This document shows, in pieces, positions 44,341-55,999 of a stretch of 64,000 bases of DNA. Under the pieces are notes generated by a model. That model made no database searches. It was not told where the DNA came from and saw only the letters and a list, made by a program, of their open reading frames with translations. Position 1 is the first letter of the stretch; each line of letters begins with the position of its first letter. Source of the DNA: Vanilla planifolia (taxonomy: Eukaryota; Streptophyta; Magnoliopsida; Asparagales; Orchidaceae); the NCBI GenBank assembly GCA_023846275.1, contig CM043868.1, forward strand, positions 1,507,153-1,571,152, read 5' to 3'. A program made the position numbers and the translations under genes.

Positions 44341-45600
44341 AAAGTTTATAAGCCAAAGTTTGTCTCTAGAGATCCTTCTTTTTATGAAGACACACTAACA
44401 TGACTATTTATGCTTTCACTTTATAAGCCCAAACCATCTTGAGCTCAAGAGTGGTAATGTGTCATTGATGTGATTTTGTTAAAATGTTTTTCACATAAGT
44501 GACTTTAGGAATTTATTAATATTTATTTCTTTTCAAATTAATGGACTTCCTAACTAAGAAATTATAAGAAACATATCCATGTCTATAGCTATAATTTCAT
44601 AAAACTTTGGATATACAAGAGTATGTGATGCAAGCAAAGGTGTGTAACATTTCTTCAATCTCTAATTAGCATCAAATCTAGGTGTAATAATGGAATGGAC
44701 TCACAAATGAGCAATATCACTTTTCATATATGTGACAAAACATGATAATGCATATTTGAGTAACCATGTGAAGATCCAACAAGATTTGCTTTCAAGTCAT
44801 CTAATAATTTTTTAGCCATAGTAATTTTTTTGCTTTACTTTAAGACCATCATTCTCATCCCCCAAGATCTTGTTATCTATTTTTAAAGAATTAATATAAG
44901 AAACATGCTTAATCAAGATAGTTATTCTCTATAATTGAATTGTTCAACTTGATAATTATGGAGGTATGATCTTTCAATCTTTAGTTAGCAAAATATTCTC
45001 TTCGTTAATGTTTTCACATTTCTTTTGTAGATCATTCTTCTATTCCTATGTTTAACACAAGGTTTTTTAAAGTAGCATAAATGTTGATTAATGTTTTATG
45101 CACTTGTGTAAAATATTACAAATAATTGATCATTGGATTTTGAGAAAGAGACATCACAATAAAATATAGATTGGGTACCTTTATCTGAATAGCTTACAAC
45201 AAAGAAACTTGAGCCCACTTTCTCTTTCACTTGGTGTTCCTTCTTCTTCTTTCTTAACTTTTTCTTGACTTTAATAAGATGTTTGACCTATTTTCCATCA
45301 TATATCTTTTCTAACTCCTACAACAATCAAAGCAAGTAATTAGATGACATATTTTAATTCCAATTTGTTGGGACAAGACATAATATAAGTAATTTATTCC
45401 TATTGCATTAGTTTTCCTCAACATTCTAAATCTATCACTTGAGTCATTAGATATAACATATGATTATTCAAGCATGAACCACAAGGTGTGATTTACTTTC
45501 ATAATAAAATATTTAAAGGCATCTTATGATATAGAAAAATATTTTTCTTCAAATAAAGGAGGTCCATCCATAGTGATGACCTAAAAGTATGTACATCACT
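44340..45600 (-). pseudogene. E3 gag remnant
   Basis: Reading leftwards: a Lys-rich run (about 45,300-45,190, encoded by a TTCTTCTTCTTTCTTAACTT-type tract on the plus strand), an acidic/Ser segment, a coiled-coil-like segment (45,080-44,800), and a Trp-containing linker (near 44,420) resembling the K-x-W-V/A-x-K linker after the second knuckle in F1. It aligns with E1 at 12,300-13,000. It is a fossil. Confidence 0.55.
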
Positions 45601-45659
45601 CCACACAAATGAGATAAGCTAGATATTCTTTTAGCAATTTCTTCTCTTGATACAACCAT

Positions 45660-45671
45660 ACTACAATGCCA
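45660..45671 (-). other. E3 primer-binding site
   Basis: The plus strand reads ACTACAATGCCA, followed by CT and the LTR. It is a decayed match to the reverse complement of the initiator-Met tRNA site, supported mainly by its exact position. Confidence 0.45.
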
Positions 45672-45673
45672 CT

Positions 45674-47560
45674 TATTGAAATTGAAGGCAAGCAATAAGC
45701 ATAAGAGGCATGGTGAGTTGTAGAGTTTTTAAAACTTCATGATTTCAAACACAAATTTTGATAGTAATCAAAATTTGTGCTATCAAAAAAGTTTGATCAA
45801 TTCAATTAGCTTTATAAAGTGAATCAATTATTACTCTTAATTAATTAGAAAACATCTATTAACTTTCAAATCTAGTTGTGTAATTCTAAAACAAGTACAA
45901 ACCAGTAGGGATACACCTTACAAAGAAATAATGACAATAGATTTATAAATATTATAACATATTTGACATAATAACACTTACAAATACTATACCATTAAAT
46001 TGTTAAAACTATATAGCATAAAACTTAAATGATGTAAAAAAAATTATCATACAAAATGAAGCTTGATGTAATGTAGAAGAAAGTGCAAACCAAAAATGGG
46101 ACATGAATACATCTCCTAGTTTAGTAAGGCTCATATTCAAATGTTTAGCCTATTATGATCTTTCAAATGATTTAGTAATCTATATATCATCATCAACTCT
46201 TCTTGTATCTTATCTCTATTTATATGAGCAAATAAATTAAACATAAATAAAGAAGCTCCAATAGCTATAATGACATTTGTATAACAGATCAACAAACCAT
46301 TATAAGTTTTAGTAATGTATCATAGTAGTACATCAAAACCATCATGTTAAGATGATGAGTGCAATATTCAGATGTCCTTAGATGATGTAATGATATAATA
46401 AGAGTAAAATGACTTGTCATTCAAGTATGTGAAGTGCTTTCATTTTGATGATACTAATTCTTAGTGTAATGCTTAAGTTTCATATACATCATATCAAACA
46501 ATCATAACAATCTTATAAATACAATGTAGTACATATTTATAGTTCAAATAGATTGTATAAGTGTGATAGTGTATTTTCACTATATGATATTTATTTGAAT
46601 CTAAAGCTTAGCTCTCTAGAAAATACTATACGTTGAGAACATATAAGGATAATTGTTTCATGACCATGTAGTACTTGGCTTAACAAGACTATAGATATAG
46701 CATTCATATGACAAATGAATGCATTTGTTACTTAAGGTAAGAAATATAAACATAATGAATGCATTTCTTATTTAAAATAATTAATGTTGTTTATGATAAG
46801 GAATGGATTATACAAATATGTTACTTTACTTCATATTATACTATATAGTCATTATAAGCACATAGAGCAAAATATTGTAAACATATAAGGACTATTGATC
46901 GTACGACCAACCTATAGTACGATAAGGTTAAATATAAGGTTCTAAGAGGAAATAGTTTGTGTACTTGTATGAAGGAAGCTTCATACTTATACAATGCTAA
47001 GCTAAACTCAACTCTATAAAAGCACAAACACTTCTACTCAATGAACTTATCGTACCTATACAATGTCATTGCACATTTAACTGCAACTATTAATATAAGC
47101 TAGAATATAGACTATACAAATATGATATTAACCATTGTATCATTAGGTAGTAAAGAATGTGGATTGTTTTAGATATAATTTCGTTAGCTTATGTCTTTAA
47201 TTGAGCCTAAGTTATTCTATAGTGATGTTATTTTAAGTACTAATATAATTCTATAAGTCTTATAGCCTAGAAATACTAGTAGAGTAATGCATGAATTGTA
47301 ATGATTCCTATGTCCTATATCAATACCAAGTGATAGATTTACAAATTAAACCAAATAATTATCTTGAAAGTGAGCTCTTGATGGATAACCACTCTACCAA
47401 GAGCTAGGACTATGGCTCCATGATAGCAAGTTGAGCTAAACTTGAGCACAGGTCTTCAAATATCTTCCAATGCCAAGTAAATGAACCTTGCTCCTTTTTA
47501 GCATTCACTACATACAACAACTAAGTTTGCATACAAGTACTTCAATATAATTCTTAACAT
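45674..47560 (-). repeat. E3 5' LTR
   Basis: It starts TATTGAAATTGAAGGCAAG. It is uninterrupted where the A2 LTR carries the solo-LTR insertion, so it serves as the empty-site reference. It contains the ATCATAC/GTATGAT-rich zone (46,330-47,150) and the CTTCAAATATCTTCCAATGC block (47,455-47,475) found in all family members. Confidence 0.65.
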
Positions 47561-47564
47561 CTAA

Positions 47565-50500
47565 TCTGGGGATCGAGGTGCCTTCAGAAGTATGTTCTCG
47601 TACAAAATGTTTTTTGTTACTAAAACAATATGTGATAATGGAAAGTTACCAACTTTGATTTTTGCATCAAAGGCTTGTTTGAATATTGTATATTATATTT
47701 TTCCAATTCCATAAAGTGTTAACAAAAGATGAATTAATAAGGCAAAGGTAGTTGATCAAACAAGTTGTGTTGGATAACATATGGAATGAAAAATTAAAAT
47801 TCTTCTCTATCATCTTCACTAATGGAGTAATAACAAATATGGCAATGTTAAGAAATGGTATGTAACAAACATAGAAGAGGTGCTAAAAAATATATAAGGA
47901 AAGAGATATTAGCATCCCTTATCAAATAGAAGATGATTAAAAATGTGAATCACATGGTATGGAAACATATATCAGATTGAAATTATTAAATAGGGAAAAA
48001 GGTTAAACATAATGTACAAAAGAAACAAGAAATGGCATATTTTATCTCATTCACTTATTTTTTTAGTATAAGAAAATAAAGTTTTTCATGCTTCAGAAGC
48101 ACTTATTAGCTTATTGTATCTTTTGAAATGTGCAACATGATTCTCCAATGCATTTTTATTTTGAACGTGTCTCAAAGAAACACTTTATTACATCCTTTAT
48201 GTCTTAGCACTTTGAGAACATGCCATCCATATTGTAGTAAGTAGCATGATTCTCCAATGCATTTTTGTTTTGAACATGTCTCAAAGAAACACCTTATTAC
48301 ATCCTTTATGTCTTAGCACTTTGAGAACATTCCATCCACATGGTAATAAGTAGCACACACTCTATCTTGAATTAGAAAACCTTAAGCATGTTTTAAGATA
48401 CCATTGAAAGAAGTTTTTAAAGCAATTTTTCTCACCATTCCATTCCAATAGCCATCATCAAAAAAATAATTTTCATATTCAAAAACCCTTTCAAGAAGCC
48501 ACTAAATCTCATAATTCATAGGTTCCTTGAAGTTCTTCATATTTGATTCAAATGCATTGTGGTCATCATCACTATCAACCATGTATATTTTATCACTAGT
48601 ACTTTTATTAATTGAATCTTAAACTTGCACACATTTCTAATAAAATTATGATGTTAAAGTCATGACATATTAGATGCATTGTCACATAAAATACTAAAAT
48701 TCTCACACCTATGATGCATAAGTCATGCTTCACTTTGATAGACTTAATGAGATTTCTTTGTCTCATTAAAAATCACTTTTAAGAATTTTTGATACCACCA
48801 CCATTATGTCATCATTCACACAAAATAATCATGTTTCAAATTAATACCTACTTTAATCAACATTTCTAATGATATATATCAAATATAGAGGCAAATATAC
48901 AAGCCTAAAAGACTTAACATCAATAAAATAATCTAACACACATAGAAGCAATATTCAATGACTACTATAAAATCATTTGGTGCTAAATGAAAATCTCATA
49001 ACTCCTTAATGAAATTAAAAAATTATCTTCTTTAAAGTGCTTAAAATTACCCATTTTAATTGATTATATATCTTTCCCCACCATATATTTTTTGAAATAT
49101 TACATTGTTCCTTAATAAATAATTCCCCTCAATTAATTCTCTTTTTTTAAAAAATCAATTTCATGAAATTCTCGATAATTCATACCATCCAACACATGAA
49201 GGAATTGTCTAATTCAGTCAAATAAAATCATTTAATCTTCAAAAAAAGTTTCCTTCAAATTTAACAACAAAGCATCGTAACCTATAACTTTATATGGCTA
49301 ATCAGACAATCTAATTAACTAATTCAACAAATAGTTCTCCTTTGGATAATCTAATCCAATTCACCATCTTCAACCTCTTATTGACTTTTTTAACCAGATG
49401 ATCTAATAGATCAAACCATTAAATCAATCTATAAAAATCTTTAAAATATTTATTTAAGTTATTTTTACATTAACTCATTCTAAGACACAACAAAACATGA
49501 CTACATTTGAACTCAGTGTTAGTGATGGCACGCACTAATTCTAACAAAATTCAAGCTTTATAAAGAAGCCTTATCTCTATATACTCATCTTCCTCATAAA
49601 TTCTTGGACTTATATTTTTTTGTATCCTCCCTTAATATGGGTTGATCCTATTTCCTTCCTTTCACAATAGCACTACATCCTTGCTCTAGCTATCTTCTCT
49701 CCCTATGTGTGTGTATGTGTGATATCCCAATTCCTCATTCAAAATTGTCATCATCAATTGTTCTTTTTCCATCATTTTACTTATTTTAAAACATATTTTC
49801 TTTAATTTTTGAAGTATTTAACTATTTATATGATCAAGATCAAATATAAAAACCATCCAATTATAACTTCTTTTGAAAACCAAATATGAGTTTCACATTA
49901 TTATGTAGCAAAAATAGATCCATGTATTCCATTTACATAAATGATACTAGTTTTACTAATGTAGTAGCATGATGCATTTTTTTCAAAATCATATCCTAAT
50001 ACATGATGATAAAATAGAAATATTTGAAATACTAAAAATGAGTTCTCCATTTACTCCTTTCTCATATTCCCATGTAGTTGATCCTAAGTTCTTAAAAATG
50101 GAAAGTTAAAAATAAGCTAAACGATTATCACATGCTCAATAGGCAAATACAATATAATATAAATGCATACAATATTAGGTTCATGTTGCATGTTAGGCTT
50201 CAATAGCTAACATTCCTTCTAAAACAAAAGTTAAGAAAAGTAACAATTTATACATGCCCATGCATTGTTTCCCAATACTTTTTGTTAAACCTCTTTTTAT
50301 CATTTAATATTCTACCACTTTAACCCCTTTTAATTCTCCTTTTTTGGAACCTATAAAACTTTACCACTTAATTTTCCTTTTTTATTTTTCTTTTTATAAT
50401 TTCTTTCCTTCTTAAACCTTTAGATTACACCTCTGCACTATTTCCCATAATAAGATATACTCAACCATTGTTTCCATTATTGAGCTATGCCATTGGATTG

Positions 50501-50580
50501 TTCTTTGATATCCCAGTTATCGGTTTACATAACCAAGCTACACCACGAGGCCATTCCTAACAAAAGCTAGGCACCACATA
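47565..50580. other. Unassigned stretch
   Basis: No named family. On the minus strand, 48,380-48,620 reads as short protein-like pieces (for example VDSDDDHNAFESNMKNFKEP) that I cannot place. A TGTGTGTGTATGTGTG run lies near 49,706. A 109-bp tandem duplication is listed separately. Confidence 0.4.
48131..48348. repeat. 109-bp tandem duplication
   Basis: 48,131-48,239 and 48,240-48,348 are nearly identical: CATGATTCTCCAATGCATTT, GTCTCAAAGAAACAC, CATCCTTTATGTCTTAGCAC and CTTTGAGAACAT occur in both with only a few differences. The period of 109 is not a multiple of three. A young local duplication in old DNA. Confidence 0.95.
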
Positions 50581-50927
50581 CTCCATTTTTTGATGGTATG
50601 ATCTCATTATTAGAGACTTCTACATCGATTGATATTTAAGAACAGAGTATTAATGATGTATCATATGATATGGCTCTACACTTTGTACTATAAAATCATT
50701 ATTTAATCAATCGTCAAATGCAAACAAAACACCTTGGTGTGAAACATTAAGAAAATTTTTGTTTAAGCAACAGTTTCTCATGGGATAGAACACCTTAGCA
50801 AAATCTACTTCAAAGCTAAACACTTCGTGGATGGGAGATTTGATCAAATGAAAGTCAAGGAAGCTTTCCTACAAATGGCTTGTGGTTTTCTAACTACTTT
50901 ATCTCCACAAATATAATAAATCTCTTT
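50581..50927. repeat. 347-bp direct repeat, copy 1
   Basis: It aligns with 51,835-52,180 throughout (offset about 1,254). Shared segments include GGCTCTACACTTTGTACTAT, CAAATGCAAACAAAACA and GGTGTGAAACATTAAGAAAA. The minus strand is open for about 50 codons in both copies (FLDFHLI...IHEV...FAKVFY). No family is recognised. Confidence 0.9.
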
Positions 50928-51834
50928 AACATTAATAATTATTGGTGATAATGATAAATCTTGTAGGGGAGGCCTCTAAACTCTCTTCTTAATTCTTCAT
51001 GTCACTAAACTTCTCCACTTGCTTTTTAATTCTTGTCCTCTGCCTTGCAAAAATCATATGGTATGATTTTTGGGATTATACTTGTATAGTCATGTCACTC
51101 AACCATTTTGATTTTTTTTATTTCTATTAACCATTGATAATACTTTATAAAATACATCATTATCCTAATATGTCCTATCTAACTCTTCCATTACTTTGAA
51201 TCAACATATATAATTCCCTTTCTCAATAAAGTTCAATACCTCTCTAGGTGAGTGCTCCACCACTCTATCCTTATTTCATTCGATAATATACATTACATTG
51301 TGCTAAATGATCTGCTCACTATTCATAATACTTCACTATATTACTTGATGCTTCCTACTTCTACATTGAACAAGGCCAACTTGCTGACTTCACTCACTCT
51401 GTGTCATACATGCACTACTACTCATCCTTTTTTATCAGCCAAGTACGTGTTGATATCCACTAATATTGCTTATTGACTAAGCATGAATTTTTTATCAACC
51501 ACTTCTATAGAACCTTTTTCCTCAACCATCTACTATATGGAACAAGCATTATCACACTCTATGATTATGCAATGGAGCAATAATTAGAGCTTATAAAAAA
51601 ACTCTACTTATAACAGACTAGTACATCTTTTTAAGGCTTAATATTACTCATCAATTAAGTCTGATCATTTAATCGATCATATCTATACACCAACTTTGCT
51701 CAATCCTTAATTGTAAAGTGTGATACAATTTCTTACATTGTATGGTCTTATACCTAATCAAAGCTACACATCATCGCTCCTATACTATTAACCCTCACTC
51801 TTTTTTGAACAGTTATGACAGATTGTGCCTAATG
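50928..51834. other. Spacer between the 347-bp repeats
   Basis: This 907-bp region has no recognised gene. A 74-codon frame at 51,252-51,476 is Thr/Leu/Ser-rich without a family match. If the flanking repeats are LTRs this would be an internal region, but no primer site or polypurine tract was seen at its ends. Confidence 0.4.
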
Positions 51835-52180
51835 CTCCATTTTGTGTTAGTATGATCTCATTACCGAACTTGTACATTAATTGATTATTCATGAATAGAG
51901 TATTATTAACATATTATACAGTATGGCTCTACACTTTGTACTATACAATCATTATTTAACCAACTCCTCAAATGCAAACAAAACAACTTGGTGTGAAACA
52001 TTAAGAAAATTTTGGTTCAAGCAATAGTTTTTCATGGAATAAAACACCTTAGCAAAATATACTTCAAAGCCAAGCACTTCGTGGATAAGAAATCTAATCA
52101 AATGAAAGTCAAGGAAACTCTCCTACAAATGTCTTTTTGTGCATTAACTACTTCATCTCCACAAATGTAACAAATCTTTT
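51835..52180. repeat. 347-bp direct repeat, copy 2
   Basis: Starts CTCCATTTTGTGTTAGTATG and ends near ACAAATGTAACAAATCTTTT. Roughly 80-85% similar to copy 1 by eye. The flanks differ on both sides. Confidence 0.9.
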
Positions 52181-52189
52181 ATGCTATAA

Positions 52190-52905
52190 AATATTTAGAA
52201 CGTAATAAAATTACATTTTTTAAAAAAGTTAATATTAATACACATCACAAGAACCTGAGAAAGAAGTAAATGGATTAAGTGCATTTTAGTATTTTGTTTC
52301 TTTTTTATTTTTGTATCTTGTATTAGAAATGGTTTTGAAATATAATATAATAATTTTATTCAATTAAAAAATTATGTTATGTATTAATCTGAAACTTTAC
52401 ATTTCCTATTCAAATAAGAGTAATCTTGGATTAGTATTTTTTTTTAAAATTCCATTGTGATATTGTTAAGGTAAACATGTGCTTCTTAAAAATTAAAGAA
52501 AATGTTTCTCAAAGCAATAAATGATAAAAAGATACATTTGGTGATCTCAATTTTTGGATAAGAAAACAAAAAAGACCACTAGGTGGTATCAAAGATGATC
52601 ATCTACTAGTTCAATGTGGTTCAAGAAAAAATCAAATAGAAGTTGATAGACATGTGACACCTAATGTTGAAGAGGATGGGGAGTGAACATTGGGTGATGT
52701 CTAAAGAGAGAAATCATAATATGAGTTACTCTTGGAAGGCTTCTAGGTGTAGGGATATAGGATGAAGTGTCTCATATTGGTTATTAGAGTAATTCTAGAT
52801 TTTATAAGTTGCTTTGGTATTACAATTTTAAGATACTATGGTTTTAAAAATTTTAAGATATGATGAACCAAGCAAACAATATCTTAACATAGTGAAACTA
52901 GGATG
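52190..52905. other. AT-rich spacer, nothing recognised
   Basis: A GA-richer piece at 52,555-52,800 has no readable frame. Confidence 0.4.
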
Positions 52906-52910
52906 CCGCA

Positions 52911-53032
52911 CTCTTCTCTCTTCTCATAGAGTTGTACTCTCCTCTCTCTTTCTCTCTTCTAACTACTCTCTCTTCTCTCTTGACAATAACATCTCTTCTC
53001 TATACTTTCTCTTTATCTCTCAACAGTGGACA
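52911..53032. repeat. CT-rich low-complexity tract
   Basis: Many CTCTTCTCTC / TCTCTCTTTCTCTC runs lie on the plus strand. An 81-codon frame (52,838-53,083) across it is Ser/Leu-rich only because of this composition. Confidence 0.85.
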
Positions 53033-54585
53033 CCCTTTTTTATTTCACTTCTTCTCCATAAGAACCAGCCCCATGCAACCTAAATTTCTCTCTATATACA
53101 TTCAATAAACCTATTTCTTGACTCTTCTTCTCAATAGCTACTGCTAACATTACAAGCCTTCCCTTCACTATTTTGCATTCCTTCTTCACGCTCTAGAGTG
53201 TTTCTTTTTCCCTATGAACAATTCTACATTTCTCTTCATGCCCTAGTAGTTAGATTTAGTTTTACTAAGGATTTAAAAAATAAATTTAATTAAAATATTA
53301 AAACCTTTAAATTCTTAAATTTTTTACTTTTTTTAAATTCAAACAACCTCTAAAAATCTACTAACTATTTTCAAAATTCATAATCCTTAAAACATAATTA
53401 ATTTTCATTAAAGTTTAATATTTTTTAATTTTATTATTATTTTAATTAATTTTCCTTCTAATAAATAATATAATATTAAATTACTTATTAGTGTTTGTCT
53501 TATTATTTCATGACTTTTACACTTTATAGTTATCTCATAAAAAGTTTAATCTAAACTTCTATATGGTCCCTACATCTTTATCCAATTTCAATTTTTTTAA
53601 AATTTTTTTCTATTTATTTTAATTTTTTTAAGATATAATTCTATAACTAGATTATTATAAAATTTCTATAAACCTTGATTTTCTTTTATCATCCAAAACC
53701 TTTATGTTTTGTTTCCTTGGTACCATTGTATTACATATAATTGATACTTTTATTTTCAAAGTTTTCTTCTCTCATTTTACGAGTCATAGTACTTTTCATT
53801 CAATATATGAGTTTTCAAGGAAAATCAATAATTCACTAAAAGTTTGAAAAATTATAAATTATTATTTAGAAATTTATTTATGTCTAATAATGGTTATTAT
53901 TTTTTTCTCTCTTTTTAATAGTTTAATCTATCCTTTGGGACATTAATGTCATTTTCTCTATTCCCTTCACTCTTTTTGATATCCCCTCGTTCCCACAATT
54001 CATCTCATTATCATATTACCTGAACAACACTCCCTTTATTCCATTCCCACAAAGGTAAAGGAAACAAATTAAAAGACATTTTGTTTCTTTTTATCTTTTA
54101 CAGTTCCTTGAAAATTGGCAACAATGCTAAAATGATTGGAAAAGCAATTATAACCATTAAAGTTGTATTAATGAGTACTTTTTAACAATAATTTGTTTTT
54201 AATTTTGAGATATTAAAATTTTAAGCAAATGTTTTACATAAACAAGGATAGTCACAAAAGAATAAATAAAGTGAAAATGTCCAAGGCTTCACATTTTGTA
54301 TTACCTTTTTCAATTATCATCATTACTTAATATCATGAAGATGTTTCTCATGATAATATTAGAATTTATTTGGGTTTCTCTACTTTTATTTGGTGTTCAT
54401 TATTTTAGAGTCTCAATAACTACTTTTCTAATCCATTGAAGGGGCTTAATCTCCTTTTAAAATGATTGTACGATTTGTGGATCTTCAAATTTTAGATAGT
54501 AATGGAATTTGTGGTTAATCCACTTTAATTCCTAGAATTTAATAGCATCAATGTATGTAATTCCATAGTTAGGTGTCTTTTGCTA
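53033..54585. other. AT-rich spacer, nothing recognised
   Basis: Long A/T tracts; no frames above 60 codons, no repeats or element ends were recognised. Confidence 0.45.
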
Positions 54586-54588
54586 ATT

Positions 54589-54645
54589 CTATATAAAGAG
54601 AGGGAGTGAATGGCATACATAACTAGCTCATTTACAATAAAATAA
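54589..54645 (+). promoter_or_regulatory. TATA box followed by AATAAA: possible LTR U3/R
   Basis: CTATATAAAGA (54,589-54,599) is followed about 37 bases later by AATAAAATAA (54,636-54,645). TATA and poly-A signal this close together is the usual arrangement at a U3-R boundary of a plant LTR. No primer site after it and no second LTR could be found, so it may instead be a chance pair or a decayed host promoter. Confidence 0.4.
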
Positions 54646-54742
54646 TATTAGAATCAAATATCTTCAGTTCAATCATGGAGATTTATAGTTTTATTTAAGG
54701 GTTAATATAATAAGAATAAGTTAGTGATGTTATAGACTTCCA

Positions 54743-55459
54743 TTGTTGTCAACGCCATGGTATTGGTTTGGAGGAGCTTTAAGAGTAGCAATTTGGTTCA
54801 TGAAGACATCAAGGGAGGAGCTTGCCAATGTATTACTTGAGAATAATTCATTAAACCATGTCTACATCCAACTTGAAATCTCAAGACTATGCAAGGCTTA
54901 TAAGAGATACCTTAAGAGGTGGACTACCTTCTTAAGAGGATGTTTCTACTTCTTGAGAGACCATGTTAGTTCTTGATGGAGGTTCATTAACACAAATGTG
55001 GTCCCCAAGGATGGATTTACATGGTCATGTTTATCTCAAACATAGTCTCACAAGATCATGGTAAGTCATGAGAAGACCTTTAGAGATTTTGATTACCTTC
55101 TTGAGAAATTATTTTTTTTCTTGAGAGAACATGGAAACTTTTTGAGGATTAGAGGATAATATAATTCATGAGTTAGATTCATAAGGCCATATTTACCTCA
55201 AGGCTACTCTCTTGCTACCATGGAAGGCATCAAGGAGAACTCTAGATGGGTGGATTACCTATGGCAAAAGCTACAACTTGAGGAAAGATTGAGAGACTAC
55301 CTCAAGGCCATATTATGTCTTGAGAGGATTAGTCAACAACTTAAGAGGTTATTAAGGCTTGTTCTTCCCCTTGTTGAAGTCAATCCTCCATGCCTAGAAT
55401 TGGTATTATGGTCACTTCCCTTTTATTATAGTCAAAACCTTGACCCAAGAGTGATTTAG
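54743..55459 (+). other. GC-richer unidentified stretch with recurring CTTGAGAG words
   Basis: Two plus-strand open frames, 54,743-54,976 (77 codons) and 55,220-55,459 (79 codons), lie about 240 bp apart. The words CTTGAGAG/CTTAAGAG and CTCAAGGC recur along the stretch, giving Leu-Arg/Leu-Glu-rich peptides (YLKRWTTFLRGCFYFLRDHV; LQLEERLRDYLKAILCLERI). Composition is clearly less AT-rich than either flank. I recognise no family. It could be a decayed repeat-protein gene, retroelement internal DNA or a non-coding repeat. The recurring words argue for caution about any coding role. Confidence 0.3.
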
Positions 55460-55999
55460 AGAAGTGAAATTATACTCAAATTGAAGGGTATATATACATA
55501 AAATCCTTAAAAACTTTAGCTTGAAATATCAATCATTGATTTTTGGCTTAAAGGATGGAGCTAATACCTCCATGAAAAGTTTCTTTTTTTATATGCTTTT
55601 TTTAGTTTTCTTCTCTTGAAGATGATGTACCAATTAGCCCTCTTAAGGAATTTTTTCATTGCCACTACTAAGTTAGAGAGGGACTAAAGTTTTGAGAGCA
55701 AATATAAAGAAAGTTGTCACCATTAAATTATTTGAGATATTAGCAAACTTGTATATACTTAATTGAATCTTTGAAAAAAATTTAAAAGGATTCATTGTTG
55801 GTTGGGAAGGGAGGAAGATATGGTCCCACACTTCTTCATTTTAAAGAAATTATGAAATATAACAAAATGTCTTGACAAAAATAATAAGTTTTTCTAGAAG
55901 ATCATGAAAACCCTTGAGGTTCTATACTTGAAAATTCTAACCATGAACTATGTTTTATTACATCCAATGTAGGTCAAATGGTAAATGCAATACCTATTA
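55460..55999. other. Flank left of element F1
   Basis: No gene or repeat was recognised. A candidate target duplication cannot be tested because the other end of F1 lies outside the window. Confidence 0.4.

Larger units (their letters stand above)
44340..47560 (-). mobile_element. Element E3: fossil copia, gag and 5' LTR
   Basis: Minus-strand order: LTR (45,674-47,560), primer site, gag (45,650-44,340). The gag and LTR match E1, A2 and F1. Homology to the A2 LTR stops near 47,560, so the outer end of the LTR is truncated or another sequence joined there. Recognisable pol is missing. Multiply broken. Confidence 0.65.

Noticed and set aside
48131-48348. Short CRISPR-like or satellite array
   Set aside because: Only two units with no spacer between them: a simple tandem duplication.
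47900-49400. Possible hAT or other DNA-transposase remnant on the minus strand
   Set aside because: A few protein-like pieces are visible but no diagnostic motif (no hAT C-terminal segment, no terminal inverted repeats, no 8-bp duplication).
52838-53083. 81-codon Ser/Leu-rich frame
   Set aside because: It spans a CT-rich low-complexity tract; no protein family features.
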